A stretch of 64,000 nucleotides of DNA, from assembly GCA_903923905.1 (NCBI GenBank), contig CAIXZH010000059.1, positions 1-64,000 on the forward strand, read 5' to 3'. The notes beneath the pieces are model-generated. The model was not told where the DNA came from. It worked only from the letters and a program-made list of their open reading frames with translations, and searched no databases. A program made the translations under genes and the position numbers. The DNA is from an uncultured Bacteroidia bacterium (GTDB taxonomy: Bacteria > Bacteroidota > Bacteroidia > Bacteroidales > Prolixibacteraceae). This document shows, piece by piece, positions 17,292 through 25,526 of this stretch (positions are counted from its first letter, which is position 1; every line of letters starts with the position of its first letter).

Positions 17292-19082
17292 CTACTTTTC
17301 GAAACGTTGCTCAATTGCAATAATCTGTTTAGCAAGCTCTTCTGGAAGATGAGATCCAAAAGTGGCATATTGCTCACGAACCAGATCCAGTTCATCTTTC
17401 CATTGGTTTTTGTCAACAGTAAGCAGTTCAGGCATATTGGCATCAACCCCTTCCAATCCGGCTGTATTGATTGATCCTAATTTTGGAACATAACCAATTG
17501 CTGTTTCTTCAGCGGCAGCAGTTCCTGTTACACGTTCAAAAATCCATTGCAACACCCGAATGTTGTCACCATATCCCGGCCACAAGAATTTTCCCTGTGC
17601 ACTCTTGCGGAACCAGTTGACATTGAAAATCTTAGGAAGCTTTGTGATGTCCGGAGCTGATTCTCCGATCTTAACCCAATGACCAAAATAATCACCCATG
17701 TGGTAACCACAGAATGGGAGCATTGCAAACGGGTCACGACGAACACCGGCCTTCAGTCCAATGGCTGCAGCGGTAACTTCTGAACCAACAATAGATCCCA
17801 TGAAAACGCCATGATTCCAGTCGAATGACTGGTAAACTAATGGTACAGTTCCAGGACGACGACCACCGAAAAGGATCGCAGCGATTGGAACACCTGTTGG
17901 ATTTTCCCAATCTTTGTCAATGCAGGGACACTGAAATGCCGGAGCAGAAAAACGGGCATTTGGGTGTGCTGCAGGTTTGCCGCTGGCTTTGTCGTAGAGC
18001 TCATTTGTCCAGGTAATTGTCCCTTCAGGAGCGTCGTAGCCAATACCTTCCCACCAGATGTCATTATCAGGCGTTAATCCCGTATTGGTGAAAATTGTAT
18101 TTGCCCTTGCAGACAACATGGCATTAGGGTTGGTATCCATGGATGTAAACGGAGCAACACCAAAGAATCCGGCTTCAGGATTGATCGCATATAACTGACC
18201 GTCTTTCCCGAATTTCATCCAGGCAATATCATCACCAACAGTCTCCACCTTCCATCCTGGAATCGTAGGAACAAGCATTGCGAGGTTTGTTTTACCGCAG
18301 GCACTTGGGAATGCCGCAGCAATGTATTTCTTAACTCCCTGAGGATTGGTAATGCCCATGATAAGCATATGCTCAGCAAGCCAACCTTGTCTTCTGGCCA
18401 TATTCGATGCAATCCGAAGCGCAAAACATTTCTTTCCAAGTAATGCATTGCCTCCATAACCGCTACCATACGAAAGAATCTCGTTGGTATCCGGGAAATG
18501 ACAGATATATTTGTCTTCAATCGGGGCACAAGGCCATTTTACATCCTTTTGACCTGGCTCAAGGGGAGCTCCCACAGAGTGAATACAAGGTACAAATTCA
18601 CCATTCCCAAGAACGTCAAGAACTGCTTTCCCCATTCGTGTCATAACTTTCATATTTACAACAACATATGGAGAATCAGTTATTTCGATTCCAATATGGG
18701 CAATATCTGAACCGAGAGGACCCATGCTGAATGGAATTACATACATGGTGCGGCCTTTCATGCAACCTTTGAAGAAACCATTTAAGGTTGCTTTCATCTC
18801 CACAGGATCAGCCCAGTTATTGGTAGGGCCTGCATCCTCTTGTTTTGCTGAACAAATATAAGTTCTGTTTTCCACGCGAGCGACATCGCTTGGATCAGAT
18901 TGAAAATAGTAACTTCCCGGACGTTTCTTTTCATCCAGCTTAACGGCCATTCCGCTTGCTACCATTTCACTTAAAAGACGGGTGTTCTCCTCTTCGGAAC
19001 CATCACACCAGTAAACTTTCTCAGGCTGACAAAGCGCTGCCCATTCGTTTACCCAATTGATTAATTTCTGATTACTAGTCAT
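17292..19082 (-). CDS. pckG: Phosphoenolpyruvate carboxykinase (GTP)
   Basis: At 596 residues this is a full-length GTP-dependent PEPCK, which interconverts oxaloacetate and phosphoenolpyruvate. The kinase-1a (P-loop) motif [13 protein letters not shown] carries Lys264/Thr265, and [10 protein letters not shown] is the kinase-2 motif; the substrate-binding [16 protein letters not shown] block is intact. In anaerobic Bacteroidota the enzyme often runs in the PEP-carboxylating direction in the succinate pathway. A clear terminator follows. Upstream on the same strand are an aminotransferase and an XRE regulator. Confidence 0.97.
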   Translation of the reverse strand: MTSNQKLINWVNEWAALCQPEKVYWCDGSEEENTRLLSEMVASGMAVKLDEKKRPGSYYFQSDPSDVARVENRTYICSAKQEDAGPTNNWADPVEMKATLNGFFKGCMKGRTMYVIPFSMGPLGSDIAHIGIEITDSPYVVVNMKVMTRMGKAVLDVLGNGEFVPCIHSVGAPLEPGQKDVKWPCAPIEDKYICHFPDTNEILSYGSGYGGNALLGKKCFALRIASNMARRQGWLAEHMLIMGITNPQGVKKYIAAAFPSACGKTNLAMLVPTIPGWKVETVGDDIAWMKFGKDGQLYAINPEAGFFGVAPFTSMDTNPNAMLSARANTIFTNTGLTPDNDIWWEGIGYDAPEGTITWTNELYDKASGKPAAHPNARFSAPAFQCPCIDKDWENPTGVPIAAILFGGRRPGTVPLVYQSFDWNHGVFMGSIVGSEVTAAAIGLKAGVRRDPFAMLPFCGYHMGDYFGHWVKIGESAPDITKLPKIFNVNWFRKSAQGKFLWPGYGDNIRVLQWIFERVTGTAAAEETAIGYVPKLGSINTAGLEGVDANMPELLTVDKNQWKDELDLVREQYATFGSHLPEELAKQIIAIEQRFEK

Positions 19083-19142
19083 TAAAATTTTTATTAAAAA
19101 ACGATTAAATAAAAGGGATTCTACTTCCCTATGAAGCTTGTT

Positions 19143-20438
19143 CTAGTTTTGTTTCTTAAAATCAGTGCAGGCCAGATAAATATTCTCAACAAGCTCCGGA
19201 ATTTTTGACTCAGGAACGGCCGAGAAAGCCAACCTGATCAGATTTCCAAATACAATAACCCCTGTACTGTAATTATCGAGCAAAATTTTCCGGATGGCTT
19301 CAGCCTTTAACGAATCGTTCAACTCAATACACATGAAATAACCGGAATTAAATGGCAATGCTTTAAAATATTCCAGGTATTTAGGGTTTTTAAGAACATT
19401 AATGATCGCTTGATATCTTGATTTAAGCGTGTTGTATTTTTCTTTTTTATCTGCTTCATACTGAGCAGAAAAATAAGCTGCATATAACAATGACTGAGAT
19501 AGATGACTCACATTCGAGATATTACCCCTCACAGCTCCTGCAGTTTTATTTTCTAATGCTTCATAGAGTTCAGGTGTTCCGTTTTTCACGCCAAAGGTGA
19601 TAAAACCGACACGAAATCCCCATACGTAATCTTCTTTGGTTGGTCCGTCCAGTTTCACAGCAAGAACTCTTTCGTCCAGTGTAGATAACTGATTAAAAAT
19701 CGATTCGGTGTAAACACCATTTTCATAAACTAAGCCGAAATAGGCATCATCAATAATTGCCACAGTGCTCTTACCCTTGTCAGCTTGTCGTTGTATGGCG
19801 TTCACGATTGGACCGATCTCAGAAACAAGCGGAGTATATCCTGTCGGATTATTTGGAAAATTCAATAAAAGAACAATTTTTCCTGAAATGGAGTCAAGCG
19901 TTTCAGAGAAACCGTCGACATTGAACCCTCCGTTTTTAAAAAGAGGGAAGGTAACAACCTTACCTCTATATGCGTTTTCAAAAATCAATGAATAATTCTC
20001 CCAGAACAAGTCAGGAATTACCACTGTATCACCTTCATCAACAAACAAATAACTTGAAATGCTAATTCCATGTGTCAATCCGCTTGTAACAATAGGTACA
20101 CTGATAGGGGTGTCCCCGAGCGAAGGATTTTTCCGGTAAACAGACTCTTTCCAGTAATCCCGCAACTCCTTTTTTCCAAAACTTGGAGCATAAGGATAAA
20201 CCGATCCCAAGGGTAAACTTATCAGTTTGTCAAATTCGGAAAGGTGCATAGACGAACCATTATCCTCAATTGCCTCGCCAATTGTTGCATTGATATTTTT
20301 GCCTTTGGCCTGAGCCGATTGAGAAAGAATTCCGAGCTTTGGAAAAAAGATATTTTTGCCTCTCTCGCTCAATAATTCAAGAACATTCTTATTTAGCTTT
20401 TGAATGGTCACATTCAGGTCTGTAGCTTGCTTGTCCAT
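19143..20438 (-). CDS. PLP-dependent aminotransferase class I/II
   Basis: This fold-type I PLP enzyme of 431 residues shows LLLNFPNNPTGYTPL, VAIIDDAYFGLVYENG (cofactor Asp and Tyr) and the Schiff-base lysine in LAVKLDGPTKEDYVWGFRVGF. The sequence is of the aspartate-aminotransferase superfamily, but the exact amino donor is not decidable. It lies 60 bp upstream of pckG on the same strand, and an XRE-cupin regulator precedes it, which suggests a link between amino-acid use and oxaloacetate/PEP metabolism (inference). Confidence 0.88.
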   Translation of the reverse strand: MDKQATDLNVTIQKLNKNVLELLSERGKNIFFPKLGILSQSAQAKGKNINATIGEAIEDNGSSMHLSEFDKLISLPLGSVYPYAPSFGKKELRDYWKESVYRKNPSLGDTPISVPIVTSGLTHGISISSYLFVDEGDTVVIPDLFWENYSLIFENAYRGKVVTFPLFKNGGFNVDGFSETLDSISGKIVLLLNFPNNPTGYTPLVSEIGPIVNAIQRQADKGKSTVAIIDDAYFGLVYENGVYTESIFNQLSTLDERVLAVKLDGPTKEDYVWGFRVGFITFGVKNGTPELYEALENKTAGAVRGNISNVSHLSQSLLYAAYFSAQYEADKKEKYNTLKSRYQAIINVLKNPKYLEYFKALPFNSGYFMCIELNDSLKAEAIRKILLDNYSTGVIVFGNLIRLAFSAVPESKIPELVENIYLACTDFKKQN

Positions 20439-20574
20439 TAAGCGCTGTTTAATTAATTTAATTAATACTTAACCACAAAATTATTCAAAATTACATAGTT
20501 ATTCCAAATTCTGCTGTAGAAAAATTAAAACTTAACAAAGATTTGACATAGCCATAGCATGATATTGATCACTA

Positions 20575-21126
20575 TCAGATGTTCGGAGGAGTAACAATCC
20601 ATAGTACCTTTGCAGATGAGTTATGGATATTTTTCAAGGTGTGCTGAATAGTAGAGTTGAAATAAAAATTATCCCCTTTTTCGAGGCTATATTGCGAATG
20701 GTCAAGAGTAATCAATAATTTACCTTCCAATATGTGAATAAATTCCTGTCCCGGATGGGGATGCATAATCTCGGCTGAGTCTGAGTTCTCTACAAATTTC
20801 AAGATATAAGGTTCCATTTGTTTGCTGTTCTCGTGGTGAGAGAGGAGAAAAAGACTTGTCCCGCTGGAGTTTACCTTCACAAATTTGATATCTCCCGATT
20901 TGATCAGGGGGTTCTTTGTCAGGGATTCATGCTCCCCAATTAATTCACCCACTGTGGCATATAAGCTGTTGGCAATGCTTTTTAAGGTAACGATGGAAGG
21001 AAAAGCTTTGGAATTTTCGATTTGCGAGAGTGCGCTGGCACTAATACCAACTTTTTTTGACAGATCACTCAATGGTAAGCTTAACATTTCTCTTTTACGC
21101 TTTATTCTCTCACCCAATCGATTCAT
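20575..21126 (-). CDS. XRE family regulator with C-terminal cupin domain
   Basis: An N-terminal Cro/CI-type helix-turn-helix (about residues 5-60; LSKKVGISASALSQIENSK) is followed by a cupin domain (about 110-180; HPHPGQEFIHILEGKL). Regulators of this PuuR/SutR-like architecture sense small metabolites through the cupin. It is encoded upstream of the aminotransferase in the same direction and may control it. A -7 box TATCTTTG lies 48 bp upstream of the start. Confidence 0.9.
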   Translation of the reverse strand: MNRLGERIKRKREMLSLPLSDLSKKVGISASALSQIENSKAFPSIVTLKSIANSLYATVGELIGEHESLTKNPLIKSGDIKFVKVNSSGTSLFLLSHHENSKQMEPYILKFVENSDSAEIMHPHPGQEFIHILEGKLLITLDHSQYSLEKGDNFYFNSTIQHTLKNIHNSSAKVLWIVTPPNI

Positions 21127-21173
21127 TGATAATATCTTGTAAATTAAAGGTCCATCTTATTAAATCAGGCTGA

Positions 21174-21181
21174 CAAAGATA
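21174..21181 (-). promoter_or_regulatory. Putative -7 element (TATCTTTG) of the XRE-cupin gene
   Basis: Excellent match to TAnnTTTG on the minus strand, 48 bp before the start codon; no clear -33 TTG. Confidence 0.45.
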
Positions 21182-21376
21182 ACAGTTTTTATCACCTCTG
21201 CTCCACATAGGTTAATAAATTAAGTAATACTTAACAATCGGTAAAATGAAAGATGCCAACAGAAAATACAATATCACTTTTAGAGCATATAATGAAATAA
21301 GAGGACCGTCAACCTGTTGGTTCCATTTGTCCTCTTATCAAATACAATTTCTTCCAATAAATAGTTAAACAAAATC

Positions 21377-22276
21377 CTACGACCTTGGATGAAAACGGTT
21401 TACGGTATCCTTGAGGTATTCTTTGTCTAAATGGGCATAAATTTCGGTAGTCAAAATGGATTCATGTCCGAGCATCTCCTGCACCGTTCTTAGATCAGCG
21501 CCACCCTGCACTAATGCGGAAGCAAAGGAGTGTCTGAACGTATGCGGGCTTATGTTCTTTTCCAGTTTAATCTTGTCTGCCAGATTTTTAATGATGGTAA
21601 AAATCATCACTCTGCTCAACTTCCTTCCTCTCCTGTTCAGGAACACAACATTTTCAAATCCTTTTTCGATGACTAGTTTCTTGCGAGAGTTTACCAGGTA
21701 TTTTTTGATATCTTCGATAGCTCTTTTGCTGATCGGGACCAGTCTTTCGCGCTCTCCTTTTCCAGCAATGCGTAGAAACTCCTGTTCAAAATGCAGATTT
21801 GACACCTTCAGATCAACAAGTTCTGAGACTCGTAATCCGCAACTGTATAGAGTCTCAAGAATTGCTCTGTTACGGAGCCCCTCAGCCTTGGTTACATCAA
21901 TGGCATCAATCAGATTATTGATCTCATCATCTGTAAGGATCTCAGGGAGTTTACGCCCAATTCTCGGTGATTCGAGAAGGGTCGTCGGATCATTTTCTAC
22001 AGCCTCTTCAATTAGCAGAAATTTATAAAAAGATTTGACCCCCGAAATAGTTCTGGCCTGGGTTCTTGGGCTAATTCCATTCTGGTTCATCCACTCCACA
22101 AATTTTCTTAGTTGAGCTAATTTCACCGTCTCCGGCGTGAGGTCAGGATAATGCTCATCAACAAACATAATAAGCTTGTTGATGTCATTAACATAAGCAC
22201 TTACTGAGTTTGGAGAAAGCGATTTCTCTATCCTCAGAAAAGTTTCATACCCTTTTTTGCTTTCTAACCAATTCAT
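21377..22276 (-). CDS. xerD: Tyrosine recombinase XerD
   Basis: At 299 residues this is the standard size of the chromosomal Xer recombinases that resolve chromosome dimers at dif. All catalytic residues are present: Arg149 (CGLRVSEL), Lys173, His245 and Arg248 (HTFRH), His271 (LGHES) and Tyr280 (TEIYAHLD). It is divergent from aroQ, a conserved arrangement in Bacteroidota, which argues for the housekeeping XerD and against a mobile-element integrase. FtsK, its usual activator, is encoded about 6 kb away. Confidence 0.95.
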   Translation of the reverse strand: MNWLESKKGYETFLRIEKSLSPNSVSAYVNDINKLIMFVDEHYPDLTPETVKLAQLRKFVEWMNQNGISPRTQARTISGVKSFYKFLLIEEAVENDPTTLLESPRIGRKLPEILTDDEINNLIDAIDVTKAEGLRNRAILETLYSCGLRVSELVDLKVSNLHFEQEFLRIAGKGERERLVPISKRAIEDIKKYLVNSRKKLVIEKGFENVVFLNRRGRKLSRVMIFTIIKNLADKIKLEKNISPHTFRHSFASALVQGGADLRTVQEMLGHESILTTEIYAHLDKEYLKDTVNRFHPRS

Positions 22277-22421
22277 ATTGCTGTTTATTAATTAAAGTGA
22301 AAGAAATTATTAATCTAAATATATTTTAATGAACAAACAAAAAAGCATTAAAGTTGTTCCATTTTTTTGCAATTTGCAGAATATAAATATACAAAATAAA
22401 TATACAAAATATTTTATATAC

Positions 22422-22847
22422 ATGAAAATTATTATTGTAAATGGTCCAAATTTGAATTTATTAGGGGTCAGAGAGAAAAGCGTATACGGAAATAGTTCTT
22501 TTCCAGATTATTATGAAATTTTAATAGCGACCTTTCCCGATTTGGAATTTGAATATTTTCAATCAAATATTGAAGGCGAGATAATTAATTATCTTCACCA
22601 GATTGGATTTTCTGCGGATGGTATTATATTAAATGCCGGCGGTTACACCCATACCTCGGTTGCTATTCGCGATGCCATAGCAGCAATCACTACTCCGGTT
22701 GTGGAGGTTCACATCTCGAATATATTGACCAGGGAGCATTTCAGGCATGAATCAATAATCGGAGCCGTATGCCGCGGATCTATAATGGGCTTTGGTCTTG
22801 ACTCCTACCGGCTTGGCATTGAAAGCTTTTTGGCACCAATCCGATAA
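22422..22847 (+). CDS. aroQ: Type II 3-dehydroquinate dehydratase
   Basis: This enzyme of 141 residues dehydrates 3-dehydroquinate in the shikimate pathway. Signatures: IIVNGPNLNLLGVRE at the N terminus, YFQSNIEGEIINYLH, and LNAGGYTHTSVAIRDAI. The ATG giving MKIIIVNGP fits the family start; an upstream in-frame ATG would add 31 low-complexity residues with no family match. pyk follows closely on the same strand, so the two may be cotranscribed. Confidence 0.95.
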   Translation: MKIIIVNGPNLNLLGVREKSVYGNSSFPDYYEILIATFPDLEFEYFQSNIEGEIINYLHQIGFSADGIILNAGGYTHTSVAIRDAIAAITTPVVEVHISNILTREHFRHESIIGAVCRGSIMGFGLDSYRLGIESFLAPIR

Positions 22848-22886
22848 TGTGCCATGACTTGTAAACAAAACATAACTCAAGAGAAT

Positions 22887-24335
22887 ATGAATACAATAAA
22901 ACACACCAAGATCGTTGCCACAATCTCGGATAAGCATTGCGAACCTGAATTTTTGCAGGCGCTGTATGATGCCGGCATGAACGTTGTCAGAATCAACACC
23001 GCTCATCAAACACCAGAATCTGCCCTTACCATTGTCAAACAGGTAAGAAATGTATGTGATTGCATTGCCATACTTGTCGACACAAAGGGACCCGAAATAA
23101 GGACAAAAAATATTAACAATCCGATCATCGTTAAAACCGGAGACCACCTTTTTGTTAAGGGTGGGAATGAAGAATCTACAAGTAATTTATTAGTGGTTGA
23201 TTATGAACATTTTGCCGACGAAGTTCCGATTGGAATCTCGATGCTTATCGACGACGGTGAAGTGGAACTCAAAATTACCGGTAAAGTTGGAGACGCTTTA
23301 GAAGTTCTGGTCTGCAATGACGGCGAGATTAAAAATAAAAAAAGTATCAATGTACCGGGAGTCTCAATTGCATTACCCTCCATAACCGAAAAGGATAAAA
23401 TGTTTATTGAATGGGCCGCTGATAATGAAATTGATTTTGTAGCCCACTCTTTTGTCCGCAATAAAGAAGATGTACTTGCCGTTCAGAAAATTCTGGATGA
23501 CAAAAAAAGCCCGATCAAGATTATCTCAAAAATAGAAAATCTGGATGGAGTAAACAACATCGATGAAATTCTGGATCATTCCTACGGGATCATGGTTGCC
23601 AGGGGCGATCTCGGGATTGAAATTCCCGCTGAAAAGATCCCCGTAATTCAGCGTACACTGATCCGGAAATGCATCCGGCGGAAGAAACCGGTCATCATAG
23701 CCACTCAAATGTTACATACCATGATCAGCAGTCCCAGGCCCACCAGGGCAGAGGTAAGTGATGTTGCCAATGCCATCTTCGACCGGACAGACGCAATTAT
23801 GCTATCAGGTGAAACAGCTTATGGACAATACCCAATCGAAGCGGTTACCCTGATGACCCGTGTAGCGCTTGAAATCGAGTCAAGCAAGGACAGGCGTAAT
23901 GATATGCCGATCCCGCGGCTCGACAACGAGGTTTCGGCTTTCCTGGCTGAGGCTGCGGTTATGGCCGCCAATGAGTTAAAAGTAGCCGCTATTGTCACCG
24001 ATACCCTCACCGGTAAAATTGCCCGATACATTTCTGCGTTCAGAAGTCCACGCCCCGTGTATGCCAAATGCCACAACGGACGCGTCATGCGTGAACTGGC
24101 ACTTTCCTTTGGTGTTCATGCCAGTAAGATAATTTCAAAAAAGAATAAACATAAGTTAGTGGAATCGTCTCTTCTCGACCTCGAAGCACGTGGAAAGATT
24201 ACTGAAAATGACACGGTTGTTTATGTGGGTGGAAATTTCGGCGTTGGCGGTGGAACCTCATTTATCGAGATCGCCTCAGTTGCCAGGATGACCCATGAGA
24301 AAAAAAACAGCAAACATAATACCACCGAAATTTAG
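22887..24335 (+). CDS. pyk: Pyruvate kinase
   Basis: This is a complete pyruvate kinase of about 482 residues, which makes pyruvate and ATP from phosphoenolpyruvate. Visible motifs: TKIVATISDKHCEPEF and VVRINTAHQTPES at the N terminus, DTKGPEIRT, the active-site ISKIENLDGV with IMVARGDLGIEIP, and MLSGETAYGQYP. An ATG 11 codons upstream is possible, but MNTIKHTKIVAT fits the family start. The gene is 39 bp downstream of aroQ. Confidence 0.96.
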   Translation: MNTIKHTKIVATISDKHCEPEFLQALYDAGMNVVRINTAHQTPESALTIVKQVRNVCDCIAILVDTKGPEIRTKNINNPIIVKTGDHLFVKGGNEESTSNLLVVDYEHFADEVPIGISMLIDDGEVELKITGKVGDALEVLVCNDGEIKNKKSINVPGVSIALPSITEKDKMFIEWAADNEIDFVAHSFVRNKEDVLAVQKILDDKKSPIKIISKIENLDGVNNIDEILDHSYGIMVARGDLGIEIPAEKIPVIQRTLIRKCIRRKKPVIIATQMLHTMISSPRPTRAEVSDVANAIFDRTDAIMLSGETAYGQYPIEAVTLMTRVALEIESSKDRRNDMPIPRLDNEVSAFLAEAAVMAANELKVAAIVTDTLTGKIARYISAFRSPRPVYAKCHNGRVMRELALSFGVHASKIISKKNKHKLVESSLLDLEARGKITENDTVVYVGGNFGVGGGTSFIEIASVARMTHEKKNSKHNTTEI

Positions 24336-24379
24336 AACTTTATAACAGTAATAATTGTTTTGATTATTGAATTGTATAT

Positions 24380-24426
24380 ATTTGTTTTGATGAATGGCAT
24401 AAGAAGAGCCATTCACCAAAACAAAT
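24380..24426. other. Long imperfect hairpin downstream of pyk
   Basis: Arms at 24380-24398 and 24408-24426 pair over 19 positions with one G-U, around a 9-nt loop. The inner part is TGAATGGC/GCCATTCA. The T-rich half comes first and the A-rich half last on both strands, the reverse of an intrinsic terminator, so this may be an RNA structure or a repeat. The rest of the 277-bp gap holds nothing I can assign. Confidence 0.5.
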
Positions 24427-24612
24427 TCAAATAGACCCTGTATGGGGAATGTTAATCTGCTAAATCTGTATCTTTAATTTTTCGAGGATTTTTTTATCAG
24501 GAAGTCTGTTTACAACTTTAATTTACCCTATTCTCCGTTAACATTATCTAACAGACTGACCTATTTTTTTCATGTATTGAGTTCAATTTATTAACCAATA
24601 AATTATTTTAAG

Positions 24613-25392
24613 ATGAAAAAAAATGCACTTCTATTCACTTTTTCAGCACTGTTTATCCTAAGCAGTAATCTTTATTCTCAACAAATCACCATAGGCGCAA
24701 AGGGGGGGCTCAGCATTCCGAATCTTACAGGCGGAAGTTCCCAAAATCCCTTAAGCGAAGGTTGGTCTTCCCGGATGGGTGCTGATGGTGGAATCTACGG
24801 AGAATATCACGTAACCAAGCCTTTTTCAATCTCCGTTGGATTGGAGTATTCCTCTCAGGGGGGACAGAAAAGTGGATTACAGGCATTTCCAAATCTTCAG
24901 CCTCCACCAACCTATTTATACGCTGATTTTAAAAACAACGCGAAATACGATTATCTTTTATTCCCGGTTCTGGCAAAGTACACGTGGAAAATCAGCAAAA
25001 AAAGCCCTTTCAAGATTTATGCATCCTTTGGTCCATTTGCAGGTATCCTGCTTGATGCCAAACAGGTGACCAGTGGTTCAAGTACCCTCTCGATGTTGAA
25101 TCCTGATAATAAGACCTATACCCAGATGACATCAACCCAACAACCTTTTAACGCAACCACAAACATTAAAAATGATTTGAATTCATTCAATGTTGGAATT
25201 GAGGGATTTGTTGGAATTTCGTACCGTGTTAACAAAACAAGCGCCGTGTTTATTGAGGGCGGAGGTAATTACGGTTTCATGCCGATCCAAAAAGGGAGTG
25301 CTAACGGAAAAAATTATACCGGAGCAGGAGTGGTTACCGTTGGCTATGCCTATACACTTCCCGGCAAACACAAATATACCCGAAGCAGATGA
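24613..25392 (+). CDS. Porin-family outer membrane beta-barrel protein
   Basis: This protein of 259 residues has a signal peptide (about 1-22, ending NLYSQQ) and the alternating hydrophobic pattern of a small outer membrane barrel (ITIGAKGGLSIPNL at the start, AGVVTVGYAYTL near the end). It resembles the PorT/OmpW-like outer_membrane_beta-barrel families of Bacteroidota, whose members serve secretion, adhesion or unknown roles. A terminator follows. No operon partner is evident. Confidence 0.82.
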   Translation: MKKNALLFTFSALFILSSNLYSQQITIGAKGGLSIPNLTGGSSQNPLSEGWSSRMGADGGIYGEYHVTKPFSISVGLEYSSQGGQKSGLQAFPNLQPPPTYLYADFKNNAKYDYLLFPVLAKYTWKISKKSPFKIYASFGPFAGILLDAKQVTSGSSTLSMLNPDNKTYTQMTSTQQPFNATTNIKNDLNSFNVGIEGFVGISYRVNKTSAVFIEGGGNYGFMPIQKGSANGKNYTGAGVVTVGYAYTLPGKHKYTRSR

Positions 25393-25458
25393 AATTAATT
25401 AATTAACTAAAAATCATATAACAAAGGCAATATCCATAGAATAAACCATAATTTATAC

Positions 25459-25502
25459 AAAAGAGGCTTTCTCATTTTCAATATTGAGTTGGCCTCTTTT
25501 TA
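25459..25502 (+). terminator. Rho-independent terminator after the beta-barrel gene
   Basis: AAAAGAGGC pairs with GCCTCTTTT across a 24-nt loop and is followed by further T residues, 67 bp after the stop codon. Confidence 0.65.
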
Positions 25503-25526
25503 TAAATTTTTATAAATCAGTACTTC

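Noticed and set aside
21456-22028. Plus-strand frame of 190 codons opposite xerD
   Set aside because: Antisense to a fully conserved recombinase; Ser/Leu-rich composition is typical of a shadow frame.
21377-22276. Mobile-element integrase
   Set aside because: The recombinase has the size, catalytic residues and aroQ neighbour of the chromosomal XerD and is 15 kb from the island.
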